Shown here: in pieces, positions 1 through 8,300 of the stretch
How the letters are laid out: every line of letters begins with the position of its first letter
Position numbering within the stretch: position 1 is the first letter of the stretch
Source: Pseudofrankia nepalensis
GTDB taxonomy: Bacteria; Actinomycetota; Actinomycetes; Frankiales; Frankiaceae
Reading direction: 5' to 3' (one strand)
Assembly: GCF_016786305.1 (NCBI RefSeq)
Contig: NZ_JADWYV010000020.1
DNA: 64,000 bases
Program-made: the position numbers and the translations under genes
The notes under the pieces: model-generated
The model's database searches: none
Told to the model about the DNA's origin: nothing
What the model saw: the letters and a program-made list of their open reading frames with translations, nothing else

Positions 1-70
1 CGCCCGCCGCGGCGGCCCCCCGCCCGCGCGTCCCCCGGCCGCGGCCCGCCGCGGTGGCCCGCCCCCGCGG

Positions 71-362
71 CGCTGGGGCGCAGTCCCAGCGTCAGGGTTT
101 TTCTGGGTCCGCTCCGTCCGGGCGCGGCGTGCCTCCGCGGCGCTGGGGTGCAGTCCCAGCGTCAGGGTTTTTCTGGGTCCGCTCCGTCCGGGCGCGGCGT
201 GCCTCCGCGGCGCTGGGGCGCAGTCCCAGCGTCAGGGTTTTTCTGGGTCCGCTCCGTCCGGGCGCGGTGCGCCTCCGCGTCGCTGGGGTGCAGTCCCAGC
301 GTGAGGGGTTTTCTGGGTCCGCTCCGTCCGGCGCGGCGCTCCACCGCGCCGCTGGGGCGCAG
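71..362. repeat. Four 70-bp tandem repeats, each with a hairpin
   Basis: Units start at 71, 141, 211 and 281, with a degenerate fifth start at about 350. Each unit opens with the inverted repeat CGCTGGG-N7-CCCAGCG. In the first three copies a run of five T follows six bases later; the fourth has four T. The loop varies (gcgcagt or gtgcagt) while the stem is invariant. The fifth copy keeps a shorter CGCTG/CAGCG stem. The array ends about 90 bp before trpB. It resembles stacked terminator-like hairpins, but the gap between stem and T-run is long for a classical intrinsic terminator. Reading frames through the array simply translate the repeat and are not genes. Bases 1-70 are extremely GC-rich and show nothing else. 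Confidence 0.85.
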
Positions 363-453
363 CGCGAGTTGAACGTCTGCCTGATCTTTCGCTGTGCTCC
401 CACCCGGACCTGGACCGGTAAAACCGCTGGCGGTTGCCGATAGAGTCGGGGCC

Positions 454-1746
454 GTGAGCGCTCGTAGCGCCGGATCCACCGGCACCGTTGTCCCACCCGC
501 CCTTGCCGCGACGCCCGGGGCCGGCGACTGGGCGAGTGTGCCGACCGAGCTCGGGCACTTCGGCCGGTTCGGCGGGCGGTTCGTGCCGGAGGCGCTGATG
601 GCGGCGCTCGACGAGCTGACCGCCGCCTACGCGGAGGCCATCGCCGACCCGGCGTTCGTCGCCGAGCTGGACGGGCTGCTCGCCAGCTACGCCGGCCGGC
701 CCACCCCGGTCACCGAGGCCCGCCGGCTCACCGAGCACATCGGCGGCGCCCGGCTGCTGCTCAAGCGCGAGGATCTCGCGCACACCGGCTCACACAAGAT
801 CAACAATGTCCTCGGGCAGTGCCTGCTGACGAAGCGCATGGGCAAGACGCGGGTGATCGCCGAGACCGGGGCCGGCCAGCACGGCGTCGCCACCGCGACC
901 GCCTGCGCGCTGCTAGGCCTCGAGTGCGTGGTCTACATGGGCGAGGAGGACACCCGGCGCCAGGCGCTCAACGTCGCCCGGATGCGGCTGCTCGGCGCCG
1001 AGGTCGTCCCGGTGGCGTCCGGCAGCCGGACCCTGAAGGACGCGATCAACGAGGCGCTGCGCGACTGGGTCGCCACGGTCGAGCGCACCCACTACTGCAT
1101 CGGCTCGGTGATGGGCCCACACCCGTTCCCGATGCTCGTCCGCGACTTCCAGCGGATCATCGGCGTGGAGGCGCGCGAGCAGGTCCTGGCGCTGACCGGG
1201 AAGCTGCCCGACGCGGTGGTCGCCTGTGTCGGTGGCGGTTCGAACGCGATGGGCATCTTCCACCGGTTCATCCCGGATACCTCCGTGGCGCTGATCGGCT
1301 GCGAGGCGGGCGGCGACGGCCTGGCCACCGGCAGGCACGCGGCCGCGATCGCCGGCGGCTCCTCCGGCGTGCTGCACGGCATGCGCTCGTACTTCCTGCA
1401 GGACGACGACGGGCAGACGAAGGTCTCGCACTCGATCTCCGCGGGCCTGGACTACCCGGGCATCGGGCCGGAACATGCCTGGCTGCACGACACGGGGCGG
1501 GCCACCTACCGCGTGGTCGACGACACGGCCGCGATGGACGCCCTGGCGCTGGTCGCGAGGACCGAGGGGATCTTGGTCGCGATCGAGAGCGCGCACGCGT
1601 TCGCCGGCGCCTTCGAGGTCGCCCGTGAGCTGGGGCCGGAGGCGACCATCCTGGTCAACTGCTCCGGCCGCGGCGACAAGGACGTCGACACCGCCGCCCG
1701 CTGGTTCGACCTGCTCGACGCGCCCGCGGACGGCGAAGCGGGCTGA
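454..1746 (+). CDS. trpB: Tryptophan synthase beta chain
   Basis: PLP enzyme that condenses indole with L-serine to give L-tryptophan, as the beta subunit of the alpha2-beta2 complex in the cytoplasm. The 430-residue product carries HTGSHKINN with the PLP Schiff-base lysine at about K115, then GAGQHG and the phosphate-cradle GGGSNAMG. The GTG at 454 is chosen. An in-frame GTG at 394 would add 20 residues that run through the spacer before the conserved N-terminus. Even from 454 the protein has about 30 poorly conserved residues before the usual start of TrpB. trpA follows 168 bp downstream, so the pair is probably co-transcribed. The 70-bp hairpin repeats lie directly upstream and may insulate or attenuate transcription. 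Identification is secure; the start is moderately sure. Confidence 0.96.
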   Translation: MSARSAGSTGTVVPPALAATPGAGDWASVPTELGHFGRFGGRFVPEALMAALDELTAAYAEAIADPAFVAELDGLLASYAGRPTPVTEARRLTEHIGGARLLLKREDLAHTGSHKINNVLGQCLLTKRMGKTRVIAETGAGQHGVATATACALLGLECVVYMGEEDTRRQALNVARMRLLGAEVVPVASGSRTLKDAINEALRDWVATVERTHYCIGSVMGPHPFPMLVRDFQRIIGVEAREQVLALTGKLPDAVVACVGGGSNAMGIFHRFIPDTSVALIGCEAGGDGLATGRHAAAIAGGSSGVLHGMRSYFLQDDDGQTKVSHSISAGLDYPGIGPEHAWLHDTGRATYRVVDDTAAMDALALVARTEGILVAIESAHAFAGAFEVARELGPEATILVNCSGRGDKDVDTAARWFDLLDAPADGEAG

Positions 1747-1914
1747 CGGCCCGGCCAGCCCCGTCGGGCGGGCCGTAACGGCCAGATGACGGGTTTTGTC
1801 TCACGAAATCCATCGTTTACATCGCCGATACAAAACGGGCCGGCCGGACAGGCTCACCCACCAGAACACACACGCGGATGGACGGCCGGAGCCCGGCCGG
1901 GAGACGGACAGCAG

Positions 1915-2766
1915 GTGGTCGTACAGGGCACGCGCGGGCGGCTCGCGGACAGCTTCGCGGCCGCGCGCAAGGAGGGCCGCTCGGTCCTGGTCGGCTACCT
2001 GCCGGCCGGCTACCCGACGGTCGACGGCGCGATCGCCGCGATGCGCGCCATGGTCGAGGCCGGGGTGGACGTCGTCGAGGTCGGCCTGCCGTACTCCGAC
2101 CCGACGATGGACGGGCCGGTGATCCAGGACGCCGCCGACGCCGCGCTGCGCGGCGGCGTCAGCACCGCCGACGTGCTGCGCACGGTCGAGGCGGTCGCCG
2201 ACACGGGCGCCCCGACGCTGGTGATGACCTACTGGAACCCAGTGGAACGCCACGGCGTCGAGCGGTTCGCCGCCGATCTCGCCGCCGCGGGCGGCGCCGG
2301 GGTGATCACTCCGGACCTGCCGCCGGAGGAGGCCGGCCCGTGGCTGGACGCCGCGGGGGCACACGGGCTCGACCCGGTGTTCCTGGTCGCGCCGAGCTCG
2401 ACCGACGAGCGGATCCGGCTGGTGACCAGCATCACCGGCGGCTTCGTGTACGCCGCCTCGCTCATGGGCGTGACCGGCGCGCGCCAGTCGGTCGGCGCCG
2501 CGGCCGAAGGCCTGGTGGAGCGGGTGCGGGCGGTCACCGACCTGCCGGTGGCGGTCGGGCTGGGCGTGCGCGACGGTGGCCAGGCGGCGACCGTCGCCGC
2601 CTTCGCCGACGGCGTGATCGTCGGTTCCGCGCTGGTCGCCGCGCTGCTCGAGGCGGAGCGCGCGGGCACCGGCCGGGAGGCGGGCCTCGCGGCGATCCGC
2701 GTGCTCGCGGCCGACCTCGCCGCCGGCGTGCGCGCGGCTCCCGCGCCCGCCGCCGCGACGAGCTGA
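1915..2766 (+). CDS. trpA: Tryptophan synthase alpha chain
   Basis: Cleaves indole-3-glycerol phosphate to indole and glyceraldehyde-3-phosphate; indole is channelled to TrpB. The 283-residue TIM barrel shows YLPAGYP near the N-terminus. The catalytic Glu (about E55) and Asp (about D66) lie in EVGLPYSDPTMDG. GLGVRDG and GVIVGSALV are at the phosphate-binding end. The GTG at 1915 is chosen: it has GGAG at a normal distance and gives the family's usual length. An in-frame ATG at 1786 would add 43 residues with no conserved character, from a spacer that looks non-coding (it contains ACAAAAC/GTTTTGT and GGCCGTaACGGCC dyads). A downstream partner is lgt, 101 bp away. Confidence 0.95.
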   Translation: MVVQGTRGRLADSFAAARKEGRSVLVGYLPAGYPTVDGAIAAMRAMVEAGVDVVEVGLPYSDPTMDGPVIQDAADAALRGGVSTADVLRTVEAVADTGAPTLVMTYWNPVERHGVERFAADLAAAGGAGVITPDLPPEEAGPWLDAAGAHGLDPVFLVAPSSTDERIRLVTSITGGFVYAASLMGVTGARQSVGAAAEGLVERVRAVTDLPVAVGLGVRDGGQAATVAAFADGVIVGSALVAALLEAERAGTGREAGLAAIRVLAADLAAGVRAAPAPAAATS

Positions 2767-2867
2767 CGGCCGCCGCCGTGGGCGAAGCGGGCGGAAGTAT
2801 CTTCGCTGGCAACTTTTGTGCCGGGTCTGCTGGACGACGGCGCGGCCTCGCTGGGTAGCCTTGCGCC

Positions 2868-4118
2868 GTGGTCCTAGCCGCGATTCCCAGCCCGTCCCAA
2901 GGCGTCATCCACCTCGGTCCGCTGCCGCTGCGGGCCTATGCCTTCATGATCATCATAGGGGTAGTGGTCGCGGTCTGGCTGACCGGCCGGCGGCTGAGCG
3001 CCCGCGGCGCGGACCCGAGCCTCGCCGGCGACGCCGGCGTGTGGGCGGTGCTGTTCGGCATCGTCGGTGCCCGGCTCTACCACGTCGTCAGCAGTCCCGA
3101 CGCGTACTTCGGGGCTGACGGCAACCTGGCCGACACGCTGAAGATCTGGAACGGCGGCCTGGCGATCTGGGGCGCCGTGGCCGGCGGCGCGCTCGGTGTC
3201 TGGATCGCCTGCCGCCGCGCCAAGGCCTCGTTCCTGCTGTTCGCCGACGCCGCCGCGCCGGGCCTCGTGCTCGCGCAGGCGATCGGCCGTTGGGGCAACT
3301 GGTTCAACCAGGAGCTGTTCGGCCGGCCCAGCACGCTGCCATGGGCGCTCGAGATCGACGCGGAGCACCGGCCCGCCGAGTACCTCGACTACGCCACGTT
3401 CCACCCGACGTTCCTGTACGAGTCGCTGTGGTGCCTGGGCATCGCGGCGGTGCTGCTCGTCGTCGACCGGCGCCGCCGGCTCGGCCGGGGCCGGTTGCTG
3501 CTGCTCTACATCATGCTGTACACGGCCGGCCGGGCGTGGATCGAGGCGCTGCGGATCGACGACGCCGAGCACATCGCCGGCCTGCGGCTCAACGACTGGG
3601 TCAGCGCCGTGGTGTTCGTCGCCGCGCTGGTGACCTTCCTTCTCCTGCGCAAGCCGGTCGACGCGCCGGCCAAGCCGGCCGCCGCCGCGGTCCCTTCGGC
3701 GTCCTCCGCCGCGGGCGACGCCGCCTCGTCTCCCGCGGGCGCGCCGGCCAAGGACGCGTCGGCCAAGGAGGCACCCGCCGCGGAGGCGGCCGCCTCGGAC
3801 CTGGCCAAGGACCCGGCGAAGGACCAGGCGACGCCCGCGGGCACGACGCCCACGGACCCGCCCAAGCCCACGGACCCGTCGAAGGACACCGCGGACCCGT
3901 CCAAGGACACCGCCGCGGACGCGACGACCAAGCTCAAGAAGGACGGGGACGCGCCGGCCGCGGTCGCGGGGGGCCCGGCCACGGCTCCGGCCGACCCCGA
4001 GGCGACCGTGGTCGCGGCGGGCGCCGTGAGCGGGCGCGTCGGTCTCGACAAGCCGGGGACGGCGGGAGCCACGCGGGGTGGTGACGACCCCGCGGGGGGC
4101 ACCCGTCGCGATGCCTGA
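2868..4118 (+). CDS. lgt: Prolipoprotein diacylglyceryl transferase
   Basis: Integral membrane enzyme that transfers diacylglycerol from phosphatidylglycerol to the lipobox cysteine of prolipoproteins. The first ~265 residues are a typical Lgt core: N-terminal IHLGPLPLRAYAFMIIIG, the GARLYHVV region, and the signature GRWGNWFNQELFG with the family's essential Arg/Asn/Glu residues. Several hydrophobic helices follow the usual pattern. After LRKPVDAPAK comes a tail of about 150 residues made of Ala, Pro, Lys, Asp and Thr with repeated PSKDTA-like units. Such tails occur in some actinobacterial Lgt proteins; a function is not evident. The GTG start at 2868 gives MVLAAIPSP. The 3' end overlaps the next gene's preferred start by 8 bp, suggesting translational coupling. 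Confidence 0.94.
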   Translation: MVLAAIPSPSQGVIHLGPLPLRAYAFMIIIGVVVAVWLTGRRLSARGADPSLAGDAGVWAVLFGIVGARLYHVVSSPDAYFGADGNLADTLKIWNGGLAIWGAVAGGALGVWIACRRAKASFLLFADAAAPGLVLAQAIGRWGNWFNQELFGRPSTLPWALEIDAEHRPAEYLDYATFHPTFLYESLWCLGIAAVLLVVDRRRRLGRGRLLLLYIMLYTAGRAWIEALRIDDAEHIAGLRLNDWVSAVVFVAALVTFLLLRKPVDAPAKPAAAAVPSASSAAGDAASSPAGAPAKDASAKEAPAAEAAASDLAKDPAKDQATPAGTTPTDPPKPTDPSKDTADPSKDTAADATTKLKKDGDAPAAVAGGPATAPADPEATVVAAGAVSGRVGLDKPGTAGATRGGDDPAGGTRRDA

Positions 4119-4857
4119 CGCCAGGCGTCCCGATCTCCGGCCACTCGCGCGGGGCGAGGCCGCGGCCTGGCACCGGCACGGGCATCGCGACGTCTCAGGC
4201 GGTTGGCTGCGGCCCGCGGTGTTCGGGGTGATGGACGGGCTGGTCAGCAATGTCGCGCTGCTGTCCGGGTTCGCCGGCGGCTCGGCGTCGAGGTCCACGG
4301 TGGTTCTCGCGGGCCTGGCCGGTCTCGCTTCCGGCGCGTTCTCGATGGCGACGGGGGAGTACACCTCGGTCAGGTCGCAGAACGAGGCGACGACGGCCGA
4401 AATCGAGGTGGAACGGCGCGCGCTTTCGGAGTTCCCGGCGGCCGAACTCCGGGAACTGGCCGCGATGTACGCCCGGAAGGGGGTCGACCCGGCGCTCGCC
4501 GCCGCGCTGGCCCGCCAGCTGCACGTCAACCCCGAGATCGCGCTGGCGGTGCACAGCCAGGAGGAGCTGGGGGTGACGCCGGGCCGGTTGCCGAGCGCGC
4601 CGCTCGCCGCCGGGGCGTCGTTCGTCGCGTTTGCCCTCGGCGCGTTGATACCGGTGCTGCCGTACCTGTTCGGCGCCGAGAACTTCCTGGTCAGCGCGGT
4701 GTTGGCCGGTGTGGCGCTGTTCGCCGTCGGGGTGCTGGTGAGCCGGTTCACCGGCCGTTCCCCGCTGCTGTCCGGTGCCCGGCAGCTCGCGCTGGGCGCG
4801 CTGTCGGCCGGCGCCACCTACCTCGTGGGCGTCCTCGTCGGCGGCGTCGCCGGCTGA
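4111..4857 (+). CDS. VIT1/CCC1-family iron/manganese transporter
   Basis: Membrane protein of the vacuolar iron transporter family, which moves Fe2+ or Mn2+ out of the cytoplasm. The 248 residues open with a short charged segment, then FGVMDGLVSNVALLSGF, the family's characteristic first helix with its metal-site Asp. SGAFSMATGEYTSVRSQNE follows, leading into a Glu-rich cytoplasmic metal-binding loop (about residues 85-150: AEIEVERRAL, AAELRELAAMYARKG). Three C-terminal hydrophobic helices finish the protein. The ATG at 4111 sits inside the lgt stop region (ATGCCTGA). A GTG at 4078 is in frame but lies deeper inside lgt. Expression coupled to lgt looks likely; the substrate cannot be told from the sequence. 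Confidence 0.88.
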   Translation: MPDARRPDLRPLARGEAAAWHRHGHRDVSGGWLRPAVFGVMDGLVSNVALLSGFAGGSASRSTVVLAGLAGLASGAFSMATGEYTSVRSQNEATTAEIEVERRALSEFPAAELRELAAMYARKGVDPALAAALARQLHVNPEIALAVHSQEELGVTPGRLPSAPLAAGASFVAFALGALIPVLPYLFGAENFLVSAVLAGVALFAVGVLVSRFTGRSPLLSGARQLALGALSAGATYLVGVLVGGVAG

Positions 4858-5009
4858 TCCCGGTCGGCGCGGCCGCGAGCCGCGGTCTGGCCGGCGCGCG
4901 GGCCGATCGGGCCGGGGTTAGCCTGGAGTTCGCCGGCCGTTGATCGGAAGCCTGGTTGTCGGAACGGCAACACACCAACTAAGCCAGCAAGCGTAGAACT
5001 AGCGTGCTT

Positions 5010-5047
5010 GGAACACAACTGTCACATTTATGTGACCTGCCGGACAC
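5010..5047 (+). promoter_or_regulatory. Candidate GlnR operator, four half-sites
   Basis: Four pentamers of the form GNNAC are spaced exactly 11 bp apart: GGAAC (5010-5014), GTCAC (5021-5025), GTGAC (5032-5036), GACAC (5043-5047). The central pair reads GTCAC-N6-GTGAC. This matches the actinobacterial GlnR rule of GTnAC-N6-GnnAC, with AC dinucleotides separated by nine bases. The site is 260 bp upstream of gltB, the first gene of glutamate synthase, a nitrogen-assimilation target. Assignment to GlnR is inference from known consensus sites. Confidence 0.6.
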
Positions 5048-5201
5048 TGATGATCTCAGCGAATCGGGCGGGGGCATGGCACACTCGTTGGAGCGCATGA
5101 CGCCGCTGGCTCACCGCGCCCTGTCCCAGCTGCCTCGGTTCTAGTCCACTCGGTGCCGGCTCACGGTACCGGGCGCCCTGGGTCCGAGGGCGCTGTGCCA
5201 T

Positions 5202-5226
5202 GGCACCGGTGCGAGGCACCGGTGCC
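5202..5226 (+). promoter_or_regulatory. Leader hairpin before gltB
   Basis: A perfect inverted repeat with 11-bp arms around the 3-base spacer gag, located 80 bp upstream of the gltB start codon. No T-run follows, so it is not an obvious terminator. It may be an operator or a leader structure; no function is assigned. Confidence 0.5.
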
Positions 5227-5306
5227 GCCTACCCGCCGTCTGCGCTCATCCCGGACAGCGTCGTCCGCACCCCTTCAGGCCCTGAAGACGGACAGGACAC
5301 CTCCGG

Positions 5307-8300
5307 ATGCCGACTACGCAAGGTCTCTACGACCCCTCCTTCGAGCACGACGCCTGTGGTGTCGGTTTCGTCGTTGACGTGCACGGGCGGCGGAGCCATG
5401 AGCTGGTCGATCAGGCCCTCACCGTACTGCGCAACCTCGACCATCGGGGAGCATCGGGTAGCGACCCGGACACGGGCGACGGCGCGGGCATCCTGCTCCA
5501 GGTCCCGGACGCGTTCCTGCGCGACGTGGCGGGCTTCCCGCTGCCGGCGCCCGGCCGGTACGCCGTGGGCATCGCGTTCCTTCCGCAGGTGGCTGGTGAC
5601 CGGGACGAGGCGGTCCGGACCATCGCCCGCCTCGCCCGGCAGGAGGGCCTGCGGGTGCTCGGCTGGCGGGAGGTGCCGGTCGTCAGCCACATCGTGGGCC
5701 ACGCGGCGCGCGAGGTCGAGCCCCGAATGCGTCAGCTGTTCGTGACCCTGCCGGGCACCCCGGTGGGCTCGGCGGTCGGCGCGCCGGTGGAGGTGGCCGC
5801 CGGCGACGGCTTCGACGCGCTGGCGCTGGAGCGGCGGGCGTTCTGCCTGCGCAAGCGGATCGAGCGGGAGACCGGTGTCTACCTCCCGTCGCTGTCCGCG
5901 CGCACGCTCGTCTACAAGGGGATGCTGACCACCCACCAGCTGTCGGCCTACTTCCCGGACCTCGACGACCCGCGCCTGGCGAGCGCCATCGCGCTGGTGC
6001 ACAGCCGGTTCTCGACGAACACCTTCCCGAGCTGGCCGCTGGCGCACCCGTACCGCCTGATCGCGCACAACGGTGAGATCAACACCGTTCGCGGCAACCG
6101 GAACTGGATGCGCGCCCGCGAGGCGCTGCTGGCCAGCGACCTGATCGACGGCGACCTGGCCCGGCTGTTCCCGATCTGCGCCGACGACGCCAGCGACTCG
6201 GCCAGCTTCGACGAGGTCCTCGAACTGCTGCACCTGAGCGGGCGCAGCCTGCCGCACGCCATCCTCATGATGATCCCGGAGGCCTGGGAGAACCACGAGG
6301 AGATGGACCCGAAGCGGCGGGCCTTCTACGAGTTCCACGCGGCGCTGATGGAGCCGTGGGACGGCCCGGCGTCGATCGCCTTCACCGACGGCACGCTGAT
6401 GGGCGCGGTGCTCGACCGCAACGGCCTGCGCCCGTCGCGCTACTGGGTCACCGACGACGGGCTGGTCGTGATGGCCTCCGAGGTCGGCGTGCTCGACATC
6501 CCGCCGCACCGGGTGATCCAGAAGGGCCGGCTCCAGCCGGGCCGGATGTTCCTCGTCGACACCGCGAAGGGCCGGATCGTCAGCGACGACGAGATCAAGG
6601 CCGAGCTGGCCGCCGCCGCGCCCTACGAGGAGTGGCTGCACGCCGGGGTGATCGAGCTGGACGACCTGCCCGCCCGTGAGCGCGTCGTCTACAGCCACGA
6701 GTCCGTCACCCGCCGCCAGCAGGTCTTCGGCTACACCGAGGAGGAGCTGCGGATCATCGTCGCGCCGATGGCGCGCGACGGCGCCGAGCCGATCGGCTCG
6801 ATGGGTACCGACACCCCGGTCGCCGTGCTCTCCGAGCGGCCCCGCCTGCTGTTCGACTACTTCCAGCAGCTGTTCGCCCAGGTCACCAACCCGCCGCTGG
6901 ACGCCATCCGCGAGGAGCTGGTCACCAGCCTCGGCCACTACCTCGGCCCCGAGGGCAACCTGCTCGACCCGGGCCCTGCCTCGTGCCGGATGGTCCACCT
7001 GCCCTTCCCGGTGATCAGCAACACCGACCTGGCGAAGATCATCGGTGTCAACGACGACGGGGACATGCCCGGCTTCGCCTCCGTCACCGTCCGCGGCCTC
7101 TACGAGGTCGCCGGCGGCGGCGCGGCGCTCGCGGCCCGGATCGAGGAGATCTGCGCCGGGGTGAGCGCGGCGATCGCGGACGGGGCCCGCATCGTCGTGC
7201 TCTCCGACCGCGACTCCAGCGAGCGGCTCGCCCCGATCCCGTCGCTGCTGCTCACCGCGGCCGTGCACCACCACCTGATCCGGGAGAAGACCCGGACCAA
7301 GGTCGGCCTGATCGTCGAGAGCGGCGACGCCCGCGAGGTGCACCACATCGCGCTGCTCGCCGGCTACGGCTGCTCGGCGGTGAACCCGTACCTCGCCTTC
7401 GAGTCGGTCGAGGACCTGATCGTCCGTGGCGAGATCGAGGGGCTGACCCCGGAGAAGGCGGAGAAGAACCTGATCAAGGCGCTCGGCAAGGGCGTCCTGA
7501 AGGTCATGTCCAAGATGGGCATCTCGACCATCGCCAGCTACACCGGCGCGCAGGTGTTCGAGGCGATCGGCCTGCGCTCCGACCTGGTCGCCAGGTACTT
7601 CACCGGCACCCCGTCGCGCCTGGAGGGGGTCGGCCTCGAGGTGCTCGCCGACGAGGTCGCCGCCCGGCATCGCCGGGCCTACCCGCGGGTGCCGACCGAG
7701 CTCGCGCACCGCGTCCTGGAGACCGGCGGCGAGTACCAGTGGCGCCGCGAGGGCGAGCTGCACCTGTTCAACCCGGAGACGGTGTTCCTGCTGCAGCACG
7801 CCACCAGGAGCCGGCAGTACGAGGTGTTCAAGGAGTACACGGCCAAGGTCGACGAGCTGTCGAAGCGCAACGCCACCCTGCGCGGCCTGTTCGAGCTGCG
7901 GGCCGGCCTGCGCGTGCCGATCCCGATCGAGCAGGTCGAGCCGGTCTCGGAGATCGTCAAGCGGTTCGCCACCGGCGCCATGTCCTACGGCTCGATCAGC
8001 GCCGAGGCACACGAGACGCTGGCGATCGCGATGAACCGGCTCGGCGGCAAGTCGAACACCGGTGAGGGCGGCGAGGACGCCGAGCGCTTCGTTCCGGACG
8101 CGAACGGCGACCTGCGCCGCTCGGCGGTCAAGCAGGTGGCCAGCGGCCGGTTCGGGGTGACCAGCGAGTACCTCGTGAACGCCGACGACCTGCAGATCAA
8201 GATGGCGCAGGGCGCCAAGCCCGGCGAGGGCGGTCAGCTGCCCGGCCACAAGGTCTACCCGTGGATCGCCAAGACCCGGCACTCGACACCGGGCGTCGGG

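Larger units (their letters stand above)
4858..5306 (+). other. Long spacer upstream of gltB
   Basis: About 450 bp without a credible gene. Besides the GNNAC array at 5010-5047 it holds an 11-bp inverted repeat (GGCACCGGTGC at 5202-5212, GCACCGGTGCC at 5216-5226, 3-base loop), each arm itself a palindrome. The hairpin lies 80 bp before the gltB start and could be part of the leader. A relatively AT-richer patch (4970-5060) is the likeliest promoter zone. Confidence 0.6.

Noticed and set aside
71..362. CRISPR array
   Set aside because: Units are contiguous 70-bp copies without unique spacers, and no cas genes are near.
54..443. Possible repeat protein before trpB
   Set aside because: It merely translates the 70-bp hairpin repeat; three frames are open across it and there is no ribosome site.
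5021..5036. CRP-type site (GTCACATTTATGTGAC)
   Set aside because: The half-sites are in TCACA-N4-TGTGA order, the reverse of a CRP site; the 11-bp GNNAC phasing fits GlnR better.
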